A stretch of 64,000 bases of DNA from Agarophyton chilense (taxonomy: Eukaryota > Rhodophyta > Florideophyceae > Gracilariales > Gracilariaceae): contig JARGXX010000003.1 in assembly GCA_030374765.1 (NCBI GenBank), forward strand, positions 1,488,001 to 1,552,000, written 5' to 3'. A program made the position numbers and the translations under genes. Positions 22,049 through 34,050 of this stretch are shown here, piece by piece; positions within the stretch are counted from its first letter, which is position 1; every line of letters starts with the position of its first letter. Under the pieces are notes generated by a model, which worked only from the letters and a program-made list of their open reading frames with translations, was not told the DNA's origin and searched no databases.

Positions 22049-22335
22049 GTAATCCTGTCATATCGCGGCCAGTGGGTGTGCTTACCCTACCGCCGTCGCA
22101 GCTCCACTGTGCGCTGTGGGCAGTTCGTAATTGTATTTTTTAATGTGTTACCTCTCTCCGATCTGGGAAGGCGCTGGAAGGAGAACAGAAGTAAACGCTA
22201 GACCACACGGTCGTATTCGCTTCTAACTACGTCGCTGCGTGGTCTCTTTTATCGCTGTCGCTCTCATCTTTCAGTGTCTACGTCGGGCTCAATTCCCGCT
22301 GTAGGCTGGTCTGCAGTTAGCTGTAGTGTCCAGCA
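22049..22335 (+). repeat. 3' LTR of the first copia element
   Basis: The partner of the LTR at 16682-16970, in the same orientation, about 85% identical by eye, with the strongest divergence near its 3' end. It is followed about 20 bp later by a tRNA-like sequence. Confidence 0.87.
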
Positions 22336-22355
22336 ACAAAACTATACCCTTTATA

Positions 22356-22429
22356 CAGTCAATAGCTCAGTCGTCGAGTACCAATCCTTTTAGGATTGTA
22401 TCCCGAAGCTCAAATTTGTGATTTGAACC
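22356..22429 (+). other. Degenerate tRNA-Lys(TTT)-like sequence
   Basis: An A-box (TAGCTCAGTCGT) matches the Pol III consensus at 11 of 12 positions. It is followed at proper spacing by a perfect 5-bp anticodon stem (CAATC/GATTG) with the loop CTTTTAG, which would give anticodon TTT. The T-arm is weak (loop CTCAAAT) and the acceptor arms do not pair, so this is not a working tRNA gene. It is either a decayed tRNA-Lys or the head of a tRNA-derived SINE. It sits about 20 bp beyond the copia 3' LTR. Confidence 0.3.
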
Positions 22430-23018
22430 GTTACGTTGGTTACAGGGTCTTTGCTTGCTCACCATCACATCAGTTTCTGGCTACCCAAAGCGGCTATCCC
22501 CAAAGTTAAATATAAAAAACGATCGAGGACATTAAAGAGTAATTATAGAATATTTTTAATTGTTTCGTAAAGTTTCAAAGCTCTGTAAAACCTGCACAAC
22601 TTTCAAATCACATACTACGGCTTCATACCCTTGGTTGTGTACTTTGCCATGTATAACGACATACTGTGCTCCAATCTCGTTAAAAGGTGTGCTTATTCTA
22701 GGGCAAACTGCGATTGGCGCAGCAGACTGGATTGAAACGTCTGGATGTACGTGGCATACAATATGATGGAGCAGCAGATTCGGCTTAGACGCAGTAGAAT
22801 ACGACTGCACGGGGGAATCGGCGTAGACAGAGTAGAGGAGGGCGGGAGGCTGATTCTGACTACATGCAGTAGAGAACGGTGAATTGGTTGATAATGTTGA
22901 AGGAAACATAGAATATTTTTATTGATGAGGGTAATGATGATAGAAGAAAGAGACGAGGAAATGTCTCGTCTTACTCTCAAATACTTTTCTGTAGCATATT
23001 AGAATTTCAAACCACACT

Positions 23019-24247
23019 GGCTTTTCAAAATCGTTTCGTTGGTATAGTGCGTTTCAAAAACACATCCCTTCACAAAGAAAGCGCCACGTACTGTTGAGCA
23101 CATTCCACTGCAAATAAAAACGATATCAATAACAATGATTCAAAAGTATATCCTTTTTACAATCATTATCTCAATCATGGCTCGTGGTCCGCTTCGGACA
23201 CATTCTGAACAGCTGCAAACTATGAAATTAGTAGGTCAGGGTATGATTGCAGCAGATATAGCCCGAAAACGCAAGCGCAGCCCAAAAACAATCAGAAACT
23301 TCATAAAAAACACCGCTATATACGGAACGAAGCTTTCAACCGTCCGCCCTACCTCACTATCTCCAGCCAATAAGCGTGGAATTAAGCGAGAACTATGCCG
23401 TAACACTTCATCTTGCCGAAAAATTGTCAAAAATCTAAACTGGTCTCTATCGAGATTTACTAAATGGCCTGAAAATAACCGTCAAAATTTGTTCAAATAC
23501 AAAAAAATGAGAAAAACTTTTTTTAAAAAGATAACCACAAGAAAAATCATGTAGAATGGTATGCTTACAAAGCTTATTAGAAACCTGAATGGAATAATGT
23601 TATGTTTTTCGGCGAAAACTGTTTAACCTTGATGGTTCACATTGCTGTAAATTTTATTGCTATGATCTACGAAAAAAAGAAAGATTTTGTGACGAGGCAT
23701 TCAGGAGAGGCATCAGTAATGGTTTGGGCTTGAATTTCTACTAAAGAAGCAACTGATATGGCTTTTGTTGAAACTACGATGAACTCCTGGAAGTATGTTG
23801 AGGTTCTAGAAAACTATCTTCTACATTTGGCATACTGTATGAACGGAGAAGACTTCATTTTTCTGCAAAATAATGCACCTGTGCATATTTCTAATTCTAA
23901 GAAACAGTGGTTTAATAGTCTAAATATGTCGGTTATGGAATGGCCTACGCTCTCTTTTGACCTCAACCCTATGGAAAACATTTCGGGGAATGTTGGCTCG
24001 AATGGTTTATGTGCAAGAAAGGAAGTTTGATACAGTTTTTGGTTTGAAATTTTTTATCAAAGTTTGCTGAGAAAATATTGACAGTAATGCTATCAATCCT
24101 TCTATAGAATCAATTCCAAAGCGTTGTATAAGTGTTACACAGGCTAAAATATCAAAAATAATCTCCTGAACTCGCGTTAGAAAAAAAGAATGCAATAAAG
24201 GTTATGTTTTTGAAACAATAATTTACCTTGGAATTTTTTTCACACTG
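23019..24247 (+). mobile_element. Tc1/mariner-type DNA transposon, decayed (copy 1)
   Basis: The ORF at 23135-23554 opens (ATG at 23177) with a Tc1-like paired HTH region (ARGPLRTHSEQ...IARKRKRSPKTIRNFI). Another at 23758-24030 carries the end of the DDE domain: FLQNNAPVHIS, where the usual second Asp is Asn, and DLNPMENI with the third catalytic Glu kept. The middle, including the first catalytic Asp, is in disrupted frames (stops at 23552 and 23731). Probable terminal inverted repeats share GTTTCAAAAACA at 23051 and its complement at 24205-24216; the outer edges CACTG near 23019 and 24247 are less certain. Sequence is AT-rich. Non-functional. Confidence 0.7.
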
Positions 24248-24541
24248 ATTTTGCTAGTTTTACTGTAGCCCAAATGTCGGTTTTCCAAAAAATTGCGCGA
24301 GAGATGTAATTATGAAACAGACTTTACGTAAAATTAAAGCCACATAATTCCAAAATTTTTATAGTAACCAATGTTGCAGATAGTCTGACATCGGACTACC
24401 CACGCAGTAGCGATAGTTGCGTCCAAAATCTAACGACAACTTTACTCTCTTTACAGTTTTTGTACGTTAATACAATATTCACTACACTCGCACCTTTTTT
24501 GCAGAAACAAGTGTCTTAGATCCTTTTCAAAGTATTTACTG

Positions 24542-26574
24542 CAGTGTTCCCCCACACATAGCATGCCACGTGGTCAACTTATTCCGTATGCTGACAACGG
24601 GGGTATGCTCGCAGTGGGGAATTGTTTACGGCTTACTGAAGTGGTCTAAAATTGTCGTCTGACGGAGCGAGGCGTCCTTTTCCAACCTCACTGCCCTTTG
24701 GCGGGCGCGCAGTGCCCTTTCTATGCCTTAATTCATTGTGCCCAAGCGCTCCATCGTATATATTGCTATTGAAATAGCTTTCAGCTCATCACTTACAATA
24801 TAAAGCTCCTCTTCTACCTCATCCTCTGTCACATCTTCATTCGAGCAATCAATGCCTGCCACAAAAGCTGCCTGAAGCTCCAAAGAAACGGCATTAGTAA
24901 CTTCATCCTCCTCCACCGGGTTCAGAAAATTTTCTATGCCCACCCTAGTATATCTTACACCATGTTCATTGAGATCTCTGACGATTTGCTCGCGTAGAGT
25001 ACTCTGTACATCATTGTTGTGTTCTCCATCATCCAGAACATTTTTTTCAAAGCAATGCCTAAAACAGTTTAAAATTGAAGACGCCGCCAAACCTTCTCAT
25101 TCTTCAGTTATCCAACGCATTGCTGTCAGTATATCGATGTTGTAAATTGACTTCTCCCCCGCGTCTATGTTGTCAAACACAAGAAAGAGTAGTCGACGGC
25201 GGTACTTTTCCTTCACTGCCGATATTATCCCCGCTTCAAGACGATGCAATCGACTTGTAGTGTTCGGAGAAAGAAAACAAACTTCAACATTTGAGAGTTC
25301 AGAGAGCATGCCATGCAACCTGTGTGCCGAAGAGTTGTCAATGAACAACGCAATTTTACGATTCGGTGTGCGACGCACGTAGGCGTCCAGGCGGCCCAGC
25401 CAAGCAAAGAAGAGGTCCTGCCTCATCCAGGCCTTCTTGTTGGCATGATAATCAAATCCAAGCTCATGTCCGTACTTGCCGCGAAATGGACGCGGACGAA
25501 CAGCGTTTCCGATCATCACCAACGGGAACTTCTCAGAACCATCGGAATTACAGCATGCCAGGACAGTGATACGGGTTTTGTCCTTCTTAAAACCCGACGG
25601 AGGTTTTTGTGATAGGAACCAGCCCGGCGGTTGTCGGAAGAACAAACCGAATTCATCAGCATTCCATACATCCCTCGGCTCCAATTCAGCAACCTTTGCT
25701 TTGATTTCCGGCAAGGCATTGATGTGCCCCGATTCATCCGCGCTCATTGCCTCCCCATGAACACGACGAAATGTGATGCTGTGCCTTTTCTGAAAACGGT
25801 TGAGCCATCCGTTTGAAAACTTGAGATTAAGCTGCTGGTCGGAAGGTAAATAATTATTGGCTTCCTTTTGAAGCCTTTCGGCTTGAAAGCGTAGAACGAC
25901 AACGTTTATCTGCACCCCATTTGCGGCGCGATTGGATAGCCAAGAATACAGTGCTGCTTCGAGTCGGGGCGCGGCGGGAGTGCGACGGCTTTTGAACCTT
26001 GGGCAGGCTCTTGGTGGCAGGTTGATAAACTCCGACTTGAGTGAAAATTGTCGAGATATGGTGGTCTGGTCGGGTGCTTTCTGGAGGCGGAAAGTGGTTT
26101 GGGCCCAATTCGCCAGCGCACGCTATGTGCTTTGTTCTTTCAGGGCGCGTCGACGGTCATGTTCTGAAATGAGGCGCTGTTTCTGCAGCACAGTAAGTGG
26201 CTGACACATACTAAGACGCTCTGGCGTAAAAGGAATGTAGTAGGGCGGTGTGGGGTGTGTAGCCATTGCGTGGTGCCTGCCGAATAGTAGGGAAGATGTT
26301 CTCCTGATGCAGTATTCAACGTTTAAATTTGAATTTCAAACCGGAGGCGGGGACGGATAGCTTCAAATTTGAATTCGTATGCATCCAGCGGGGGAATACA
26401 TTCAAAAATATAATAGAAAACAGGTGTTTACACCGGCACGGTATGCAAGTAGGCGTTATGCATTACATCACGATTCCGGCTCACATTCGTCCCTTTTTTG
26501 ACGGCTGCATGGAAAAGCATGCTGCCTGCTGGGGTATGCTTTCAGTGAGGGATGATGTGTGCGGGGGAACACTG
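24542..26574 (-). mobile_element. pogo/Tigger-type DNA transposon with intact terminal repeats
   Basis: A 2.03-kb element with matching terminal inverted repeats: CAGTGTTCCCCCACACA at 24542-24558 and its complement, with one difference, at 26558-26574. The right end is flanked by TA, the left by TG, consistent with a TA target duplication carrying one later mutation. Subterminal repeats with the core GTATGCT-CAGTG-GGGA occur near 24599 and 26531. One transposase gene is inside on the minus strand. The element is well preserved compared with its neighbours, so its insertion is relatively recent. Confidence 0.85.
24728..26267 (-). pseudogene. pogo/Tigger transposase, interrupted by two stops
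   Basis: A DDE transposase of the Tigger/jerky type reads from the ATG at 26267 to 24728, about 512 codons, in a single frame with two in-frame stops (near 26124 and 25097). In order: N-terminal CENP-B/HTH-like region, a second HTH with WLNRFQKRH, then the DDE_1 domain with VWNADEFGLFF (first Asp) and ALFIDNSSAH (second Asp). At the third position, which is normally LxPLDxGII, it reads LHRLEAGII, so Asp is replaced by Glu. The acidic C-terminal tail is typical. The lack of frameshifts suggests recent loss of function. Binding to its own terminal repeats is the family's role. Confidence 0.8.
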
Positions 26575-26627
26575 TATTCAAATTGGTGTTCACATTTTAT
26601 CAGTGACAGATCTCATCGAAAACTTTG

Positions 26628-28070
26628 CTATATGGTTTTGTGAAATATTAGCTGGATTTTTTGATGCTTAATACATTCGACGTCAGAAAGTTTTTTTCTT
26701 TCATAAGGTTCTCGTACAGCGGAAATGTCGATTTGTAGACGATTCTCTGCAGTAAACAAAGCTTTCGTGAATATATCGAAAAGTCTTTTGGAATCAGTTA
26801 TCATTCTTATTTGTATAGTCTCCTCAAACCTAGATTCCAAATAGAACTTTAGAGTGTAGGTGAAATGGAAGGGGTTAATAAGAGCATAAAAATCACCACC
26901 AACTACTGATCTTACCATGCGGCGGTTCTTATAGATCTTGTACTGGATGATATTGCATATATTGAAACGATCAGACAATAATACAAATTGTTGAAGCTGA
27001 GATGGATTGTTTTCATTATTTTTCAACGATGAGTCACGTTAAGCTCTAACAAATTATGATTTAAGATTTGGTCTTACGATTCGCATGGTTGGCAACTTGT
27101 TTCCGATGTGTCGAATGAACTTATTCATTCTTTTCGCATGAGACTAATTGAACATCTTTTGAGTTAATTGAGCAGTTTTGTTGAAATAAAAAGATATTTC
27201 TGGAACGTTGTTGACAAGCCATGCTAGCTCATCTGCTCTAGATCTGAATTTTGAGAAAACAGACGTATTCTCCACCAGCTTGGTTCTTTGAATAAATTGG
27301 GCTTGCAGTGTTTCATATTTCTTATTTTCGGTCGATATTTGAACACCAACGAACTTAAAATTTTCCAATAACTTTTTTTCTTGATTTAAAGCGTTCTAAT
27401 GTGCGATCTGTGAACTTCTTGAATTAAATTTTCTCGATGATAATTAAATCGTTCACGTATGAACCAATTAGTCCGTCAAGCTTTTCTGCTGATGCTTGGT
27501 GAAAGCATGATATAACTGCTTTCAACGCTGGTATGCCAAGGTTGCCGCAGAGATGGCTCATTAGTGTAAGATTCCAATAGTCACATGTATCAGCAAGTCC
27601 TTAAAGTGATTTCACTAGGAGTAGTAACGAGTCCTGAAAGATGCCCATACCTTTTGGAGGTTTTATATACCCCTTCCGAGACAGATCTTGCTTACTCTAA
27701 ATGTATGCTTGTGTTACATCATGATTTCAAACATTGTGGTTGAAAATTGCGGCAATTGACAAGATTAGACAAACGGGATTTTGTCATATCGTAGAAATAT
27801 TGTGAACTGGGTGGTTCTGTTTTTTGTGATAAAATACTTGAGCAACAAGTCTGGCTTTGTATACTTGTTTTCCTGTTTTTGGATTTTCGATAGATAGAAC
27901 GAACCTTGATCCAATTATGTTTGCATCTGCTGGTAATTCACGCTTTGAGACAATTTTCCAAGTACCTCGTTTGATGAGTCCGAGTAGTTCTATTTCTTTC
28001 TCTTTCAAGAATTCGTGGGTGTTTCTACGTGAATCACGAGGGGTTAATGTTTCGGTAATGTATTTCATTA
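26628..28070 (-). mobile_element. Ty1/copia pol fragment
   Basis: A minus-strand fragment of a copia polyprotein. The reverse transcriptase opening (RGTWKIVSKRELPADANI, then KARLVAQ) lies near 28000-27840, a connecting segment at 27368-27144, and the copia RNase H (MVRSVVGGDFYAL, then TDSKRLFDIFTK) at 26925-26740. It is broken in several places and has no visible LTRs, so it is an old fossil. It differs from both larger copia elements in the window by composition and sequence. Confidence 0.75.
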
Positions 28071-28690
28071 TTTCCGTTTCTTGAGGTTTTTTTGTTTGTA
28101 CTCATCCAAATTGTTCAAAATTTAATTAACTATGTTTTCAAAACCATGGGGTATTGGGTTCAAGTTTTGAACACTTTAGGTTTTCTGGAGAATTTTGGTG
28201 AAATTGCCTAGTTTGTGCGAGGCTGTGTTGAATTTTTTCGCCATCTTTCTTTTTCACAAAAATTTGTTTTTCAATTACTTTAGTTACCTCAAAAGCCCTT
28301 CCAAGGCCTATGAAGGGGAGGGTAAACTACTCAGGCTACCAATTTGGCTGCGTTGCAATGATAGCTTCTGGCTGACAGGCTCTTAAACGTTTTGATGCAA
28401 CGGTCAAAATCCAGTTTTCCATTCGTCAAGACCTGGATACAGAGCCTCAAAAATGGCTTGCGGGCCGCCTCTCGCACGCCCTTAACCGCTCACAATCATG
28501 CGTGTAAACGGCCTGGGATTGATTTCAGTAGCTAATGGGCGAAAACTCAAGTGAAATTGGAAAACAATACCAAATTTTATCAAAAACCCAAGAACATGCA
28601 GAACAAAGCCGTCCATCACCCGTCTTAAATCACCTTAACCGGCCTGAAACCGTGTAATTAAGAAAAAACTGTGCTGTCACACGGCAGCGT
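28071..28690. other. AT-rich interval without a recognised feature
   Basis: No protein-like ORF, LTR or terminal repeat seen. Probably decayed transposon flank. Confidence 0.5.
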
Positions 28691-29420
28691 GCAGCAAAAA
28701 TGTTTGTAAGATTAGTTTGTCTCTATCAAAACTTTCTATCGGGCGTCAAGTCAACGGTAGAAAACTGTTCAAGTACAAAAAGATGTAGAAAACCGTTTTC
28801 GAAAAAGAGGATTACAAGATCAATAGCTGAAAATGATGTTCCAGAAAAAAAACTTTCTCGAAAAATGAAGAAAAAAGTTTTTTTGCTCTCACGAGAAGAT
28901 TGTCAACCTCGACATTTCAATTTTCTACAAATTTGAGTTGCATGACATCCGAAAAGAAAAAAGAAATTTCTTGAGAAGAAATTGAGATGGAGCGCTGTTA
29001 GTGGTAATGGCTAGAACATTTACAAAAAATATCAACGGTTATTGACTTATTTGAAATTGCTATGGCGTCTGAACAGTATGCTAAGGTTCTCTAAAACTAT
29101 TTGCTACCGTAGGTTTACTGTATGTATGGTGAAGAATTTATTTATCAGCAAAAAGACCGCATCTTTGCCCACTTTGAATGATATGAAACAAAGGTTTAGT
29201 AGTTAGCATATGTCAGTTATGGAATTGGATGCGCTCTCTTGTTCTTGAATATAATGAAAACATTTGGGAAATGTTGATGTGAATTATTTACGCGCAAACA
29301 GGCAATTTGAGACAGTTTTTTATTTCAAAACTTGCATCAAGAAGTGCTGGAAAACCTTTACAGCAGTTTTATTATTCCTTTCAGAAAATCAAGATTGAAG
29401 CACTTTGTAGGCGATACACA
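28690..29420 (+). mobile_element. Tc1/mariner-type relic (copy 2)
   Basis: This stretch repeats the second half of the transposon at 23019-24247 in the same orientation with many changes. Shared signs are the YCM-GE-F segment near 29115, the GAAAACATTT block near 29258, and the downstream ACAGTTTTT-TTT-AAA-TT region near 29310. It is more decayed than copy 1 and its 5' part is hard to align. Non-functional. Confidence 0.6.
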
Positions 29421-30794
29421 GACTTAAGCAGCTAAAATAAACAACTGCACCCGCATCATAGTAATATTGTGGTGCAATTCGGCGTGATAAAGCAGTCACG
29501 ACGATTTTTGGATCTTTCACTAAAGAGGGTAAGTCGGCGATTGGTGCCTTTCCAGTTGGACACGATGAAGTGGAAGTGTAAGTTCGAGTCTTAGCTTCAC
29601 GACAAGTGGGGAGGGAAGAAAACAAGCAGCAGAATTCAGGATACGTGTATACGGTATTCTCCGATGAAGACAGGATTCAAGAGTAGTGATCAAGTCAAGG
29701 ACAATGTGTCGGTAGTCCGAGGCCACGGGAGCCAGTAAATAACCACCAACGATAAGGGAAAGGAAACCACGAGAGTGGGGGTAGGATAAAAGGGGAAAGG
29801 GGAATAAGATCGAACAAACTAATCCCAATAATGTGGTGAAAATCCGCAGACTGTGTGTATGGCGATCCAATGACAGTATCGGTGGAACTATTAGTGAAGA
29901 AAGAGGGAAAAAAAGTCGTAGGCAACACAGAGTACTTTCTGGAAGTTGTAAGTATGTACTCACACAAGCGAACATGTCCATAACCAAGAACCCTTGGTAA
30001 GGAAGCTTACTTGGTGTCTCGAAGGTGTCACCAAGACACCATATAGTATTGGGTACTATAGGAAATCTCCCGACATACGTGTAAAATACAAAGGTATTTA
30101 CCTAAACTGTGCAGAAATGCTGGCAACCACCTCCCAAGTATCCGTGCTACACGTCTGCTAGTCTGCTGCATTTGATGGAGATACGTAGCGTACGTGTACA
30201 GCGCAGACGCATGTTGCATGAATGAGAAATCATATTCCGCCTGAGGCGGCGCTTTTCATAACTTGGACATCTGCGAAAAAGTCTTACGAAATAATCCCCA
30301 AAGATATTGCACTTCATATCCTCTTTCTTTGGCGCGAATCCACCGTCGACATCGAGTGTCGAGGACCATAAAATGTACATAAACGCGAGCATGACTGGCT
30401 AGCTTTTCATCGGTCTCAACAGTCTACACAAACCCTTGCTGTTTTATGTTCAAAGAACGAACACTGAAGCTCTATTTAAGACGCGCCGTTGCGGCTCTGT
30501 CATTCGATTCCTCAATTAAATCTCTTGAATCCCCGGTAAACTCTTCCGAAACCTGGGAGTATTACTCCGATTTTACAGTCATTACTTTCGATTGAATCGA
30601 ATGAACACAATGCTTGACTTGTGCACTATATTCCATTGCTAACGTGGTTCAGATAACTTGTGCTTCATCTCTTCTCTATCTCTGTGGTTTAAGCCCCACT
30701 ACTGTGGTCAAACTATCCTACTCAGTCGTTAACAATCCTTGCTGGATGCCTTGATATTTTATCGTTGCAGAACGTGGGAGGTGTTCCACCGGTT
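29421..30794. other. Interval without a recognised gene
   Basis: Several short ORFs exist, the longest at 29520-29987 on the minus strand (hydrophobic, no motif), but none is convincing. No terminal repeats found. Confidence 0.45.
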
Positions 30795-33700
30795 AGTCCA
30801 AGGCGGCCCCGGAAGCAAAAACGTACCAACATGTAGCATTCTGGATGCACGTCAAATCCAATGATCTAGAATCATTGAAGTCTCTACACGGCACTCATTA
30901 GCTATTCTTGGTACTGTACACGGTAACGAGATATTATGAGAAGAATACTTCAAGGAATAATCGAAAATTAGGATTAATTTAATAACACTGCACTACTGTA
31001 TACTTGTACGGTGTGACCACCAAATAATTACGTCGTTTATTTTAGAATTATTACTTTGTGGCATACCACATTGTAGACATTACAATACAGTACCTCCTTT
31101 GCCTCCTGGCACAATAAAGGGCGCTCGGGCAGGGGTGCGGAAGGCTGAGGCCAACCAACTTACCACCATCTTGGTGTTCGCTAAGAATCCTAATTTTGCC
31201 ATGACCTTAAGAGTACCTATAGTCTGTGCACTAATGTCATTTGAGATATGGCTCTTGTTCCGAGGGTAACCTTTCCTTTGCGCTGTTTACCGCTTTTTTA
31301 ATTGTTTGTGTGGTGCGTGGTTTCTGTTCTTTGGTAGTTCTTTTTGTCAGTGCACAAGGGCTTTAGAGCACATCTCGTTTGTCTTACGTACCCTCGTATT
31401 CGAAATCTTCTTTCGTGTCAACACCCATCGTTCCATTCGTCAGGCTACACTGTCTATTCTCCTTCGCACAACTTCTTCCGTCTTTTAAGAACAGTCGCTC
31501 GCAAGGCGACGCCCGTTTTTTGCGGTGTTTTCTGTGGACGTCCAATTTCTATCGAAAGTCTCACAGTCTCTCGTGGGATACCACGAAACGGAAGAGGTGC
31601 TGAATCGAACGATGCAGATAGTGGGAATGCTCTACACTGTGGTCGACAACGACCTCCTGTTTGTAGACTTCTCGGCCTTGCCGTATCTTGTATCACATAA
31701 CTCTGTGAGGTAGTTTCTGCGATTGCGATGGGCTCGTTATGTCGCTCTTCCAAGCAGTCCAGGGCTTGATGCCGCCTATTCCTTGTTTGGAGAAAAACAC
31801 TAACCGGTTTTCGGGACGTTCCTGGCTGGGCGCGTACGAGTCCCCGGTTCGCGTTGTTAAAAACACTCGTCGTTTTCAGTGGTTCGTCCTTGAAAATACC
31901 CGACGTGAAATATTCTAAAATTTGGGCTTGAAATAATTTCCAATGTATCTCAATTGTTGGTAATTATTTGGGAAAATACGAACTCATCTCGAAGATAGGT
32001 TTTTAGTTCACCCTTCTCGGACTTGGGTACAACTTTTCCTCTTGAAGATGGTGGACTTGACGACGAAGTCAGTTGCACAACAGGGCATCGTGCATTGTAG
32101 TGTTGGTCGCCTTGCGCGGTGGTTCGGGCACCTCACGAGCCAGTTAAAGTGTCCAAACGTATAATTTCGAACCGATGGCTGAGAGTGCTCCGCGACGTGA
32201 CGTGTTCCACCCTATCGCGTGAAGGATTGTGCAACAACTTCTTTCCGCCTTTGAAGAGTGAACCCTTCGAGGTGATTGGCATAGTCTCAGCGACATTTTC
32301 GGGGTTTTACAACACACAAAATTTGCGTTCGCAATGTCGCGATTCATCCATACTACGAGTTTTGGTTCGATGCTTCCGTCGCGACATTATTTTTTGGCCC
32401 GGTGTACCAGGTATGATCTCCTGTAGGGTGCTACATTCATCATTTGTCTTGAATTTCTAGTGCGGCACTATGTTCTTGTTTGGTGTAACAAGTATGTATT
32501 GCTGTATTGTGCAAGATTCATTACTTGTCTCGTCTTTCATGCGTGGCATGGTGTGCTTGTCCGGTTTCACCAGTATGTACTTTTATATTGTACAAGGCAA
32601 GACTTCTGATGAAATTGACTGAAAGGGACCCGCGAGGTGCTCGTCTATGGCAGAAAGCGTAGCTAGCGACGGTGAACCTTGATCCAGATACTGCAGATTA
32701 CATCCAACTGCTTTGTCGGTGCAGAGTCTCGAGTGAAAACATTTTTCTGTGACGCTTTCACTTCGGTAGGATATTTTCAACTGAGTGGCTGCTCGAGCAG
32801 AATGAAGTCTCCGTGGAGAGTTTCTCCGGTATAGATGCGTTAGAACTTTCTGGTGAAGAATCAAAATGAGCTGTAGCGCGCAATTGCAGGTGTAGCACCT
32901 AAGGAGACGATAGTTCCAGTACACTACTCTCCATTTCGAGATGTACAGAGGTTTATGCATCTTGATGGCTATAACTCGAAGATTCATTCGCAATATCTCC
33001 ACCACAGATAATATTCCTCCCTTTATTATGATACTGAGCGTCATGGGAGGTAGTAGAAAAGCCAGACACCGCGTAGTAGCTTGAGCGATTTAGCCCCATT
33101 CTGGACAAAATCGGAAAAACCTGTGAATTAAACAGTTCCTGAGTAGGGTTGGTAGAACTGAGGGTCTTTCCATCACGGCTCAGTCTGGTGTTGCGCATTC
33201 TGCTGAAAAGTTTTATGTTTCTTTGTCGATTAATTTACGGAGGCTGATGTGGTATTCTACGAGAGACTGTATCGTACTTGATAGTGCATAGATGCCCGCA
33301 GAAATCAATGAAGGAATTGAGCGTCGTCTTGCGAGCGACTGTCATTATGAAAGGAGTGTAAAAAAAGATGGTCAGGGAACTTATTAAAAAGGAACGATGC
33401 TTATAGACACGAGATAAATTTCCAGGTATGGCTGTAGGTAAGACACACGAGATCTGCTCTACATCGTTTTTGCACTCACAAAACAACAAGAAAATAATAG
33501 GAACAACACACAACACAAACAATAACAAAGGTGGTAAACAGAGCAAAGAAAAAAATATTACCCGATCAAAAGCCATAGCTCAAATGCGATTAGTGCACAG
33601 GCTATAGGTGCTCCTTAGTCGATGGCGACTTTAGGAATCTTAGCGAACACCAAGATGGTGGTAACGTGGCTGGCCGCAGCTTTCGGCACCCTGCCCAAGC

Positions 33701-34035
33701 GCACTGTATTGTGCCAGGACGCAAAGGAGGTACTGTATTGTAATGTCTACACCGTGATAGGCCACAAAATAATAATTCTGAAATAAACGAATTAAATATT
33801 TGGTAGTCACAACGTACAAGTAAACAGTAGTGCAGTGTTATTAAACTAATCTTAATTTTCAATTTTTACTTGAAGTTTTCTTCTCATAATATCTGGATAC
33901 CCTGTACAGTACCAAGAATAGCTAGTGAGTGCCGTGTCTCCACTGATTTTCGATCATTCCATTCAATGTGCTTCCCCAATGATACAGTGCTTGTGCTAAG
34001 ACAACCCGGTCCCGGAAAAGCCACTCCTCAGCCTA
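30795..34035. mobile_element. Long inverted-repeat element of unknown family
   Basis: Two inverted arms of about 800 bp, at about 30795-31610 and 33235-34035, flank a spacer of about 1.6 kb. Arm identity is about 85% by eye. The clearest shared blocks are CTTGGTACTGTACA, TTTAATAACACTGCACTACTG, GTAGACATTACAATACAG and CACCATCTTGGTGTTCGC. The spacer holds no gene I recognise, only the 81-bp tandem repeat at 32401-32600. The layout fits a foldback-type element or a non-autonomous derivative with very long terminal inverted repeats. Alternatively, two copies of one repeat inserted in opposite orientation. Outer edges and target duplications could not be fixed. Confidence 0.65.
32401..32600. repeat. 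81-bp tandem repeat, two and a half copies
   Basis: Units start at 32401, 32482 and 32563 with GGTGTACC, GGTGTAAC and GGTTTCAC. Each continues with a GTATG-T...TGTA-GT-C-A pattern and CATTCAT/CTTGTCT blocks. The copies are diverged, so the array is not recent. It lies in the spacer of the long inverted-repeat element. Confidence 0.7.
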
Positions 34036-34050
34036 ATCTATTTCCATTAC

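Larger units (their letters stand above)
16682..22335 (+). mobile_element. Old Ty1/copia LTR retrotransposon
   Basis: A Ty1/copia-type element in plus orientation, bounded by direct LTRs of about 288 bp (16682-16970 and 22049-22335). A TGGTCAG primer-binding-like site follows the 5' LTR at 16973. Gag with a CCHC knuckle is coded around 18400, integrase C-terminal remains (a SALVFGEY-type segment) near 19540, copia reverse transcriptase around 20050-20900, and RNase H near 21000-21500. The element is broken in many places, roughly ten or more. LTR identity of about 85% by eye suggests considerable age. Flanking bases ACAAC and ACAAA are a possible decayed target duplication. It lies between the helical-repeat gene and a tRNA-like relic. 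Confidence 0.88.

Noticed and set aside
22356-22429. A functional tRNA-Lys gene
   Set aside because: The anticodon arm and A-box fit, but the acceptor stem does not pair and the T-arm is weak.
29520-29987. Hydrophobic minus-strand ORF of 155 codons
   Set aside because: No motif and no homology recognised; situated in transposon debris; Leu/Ser/Pro richness fits translated low-complexity sequence.
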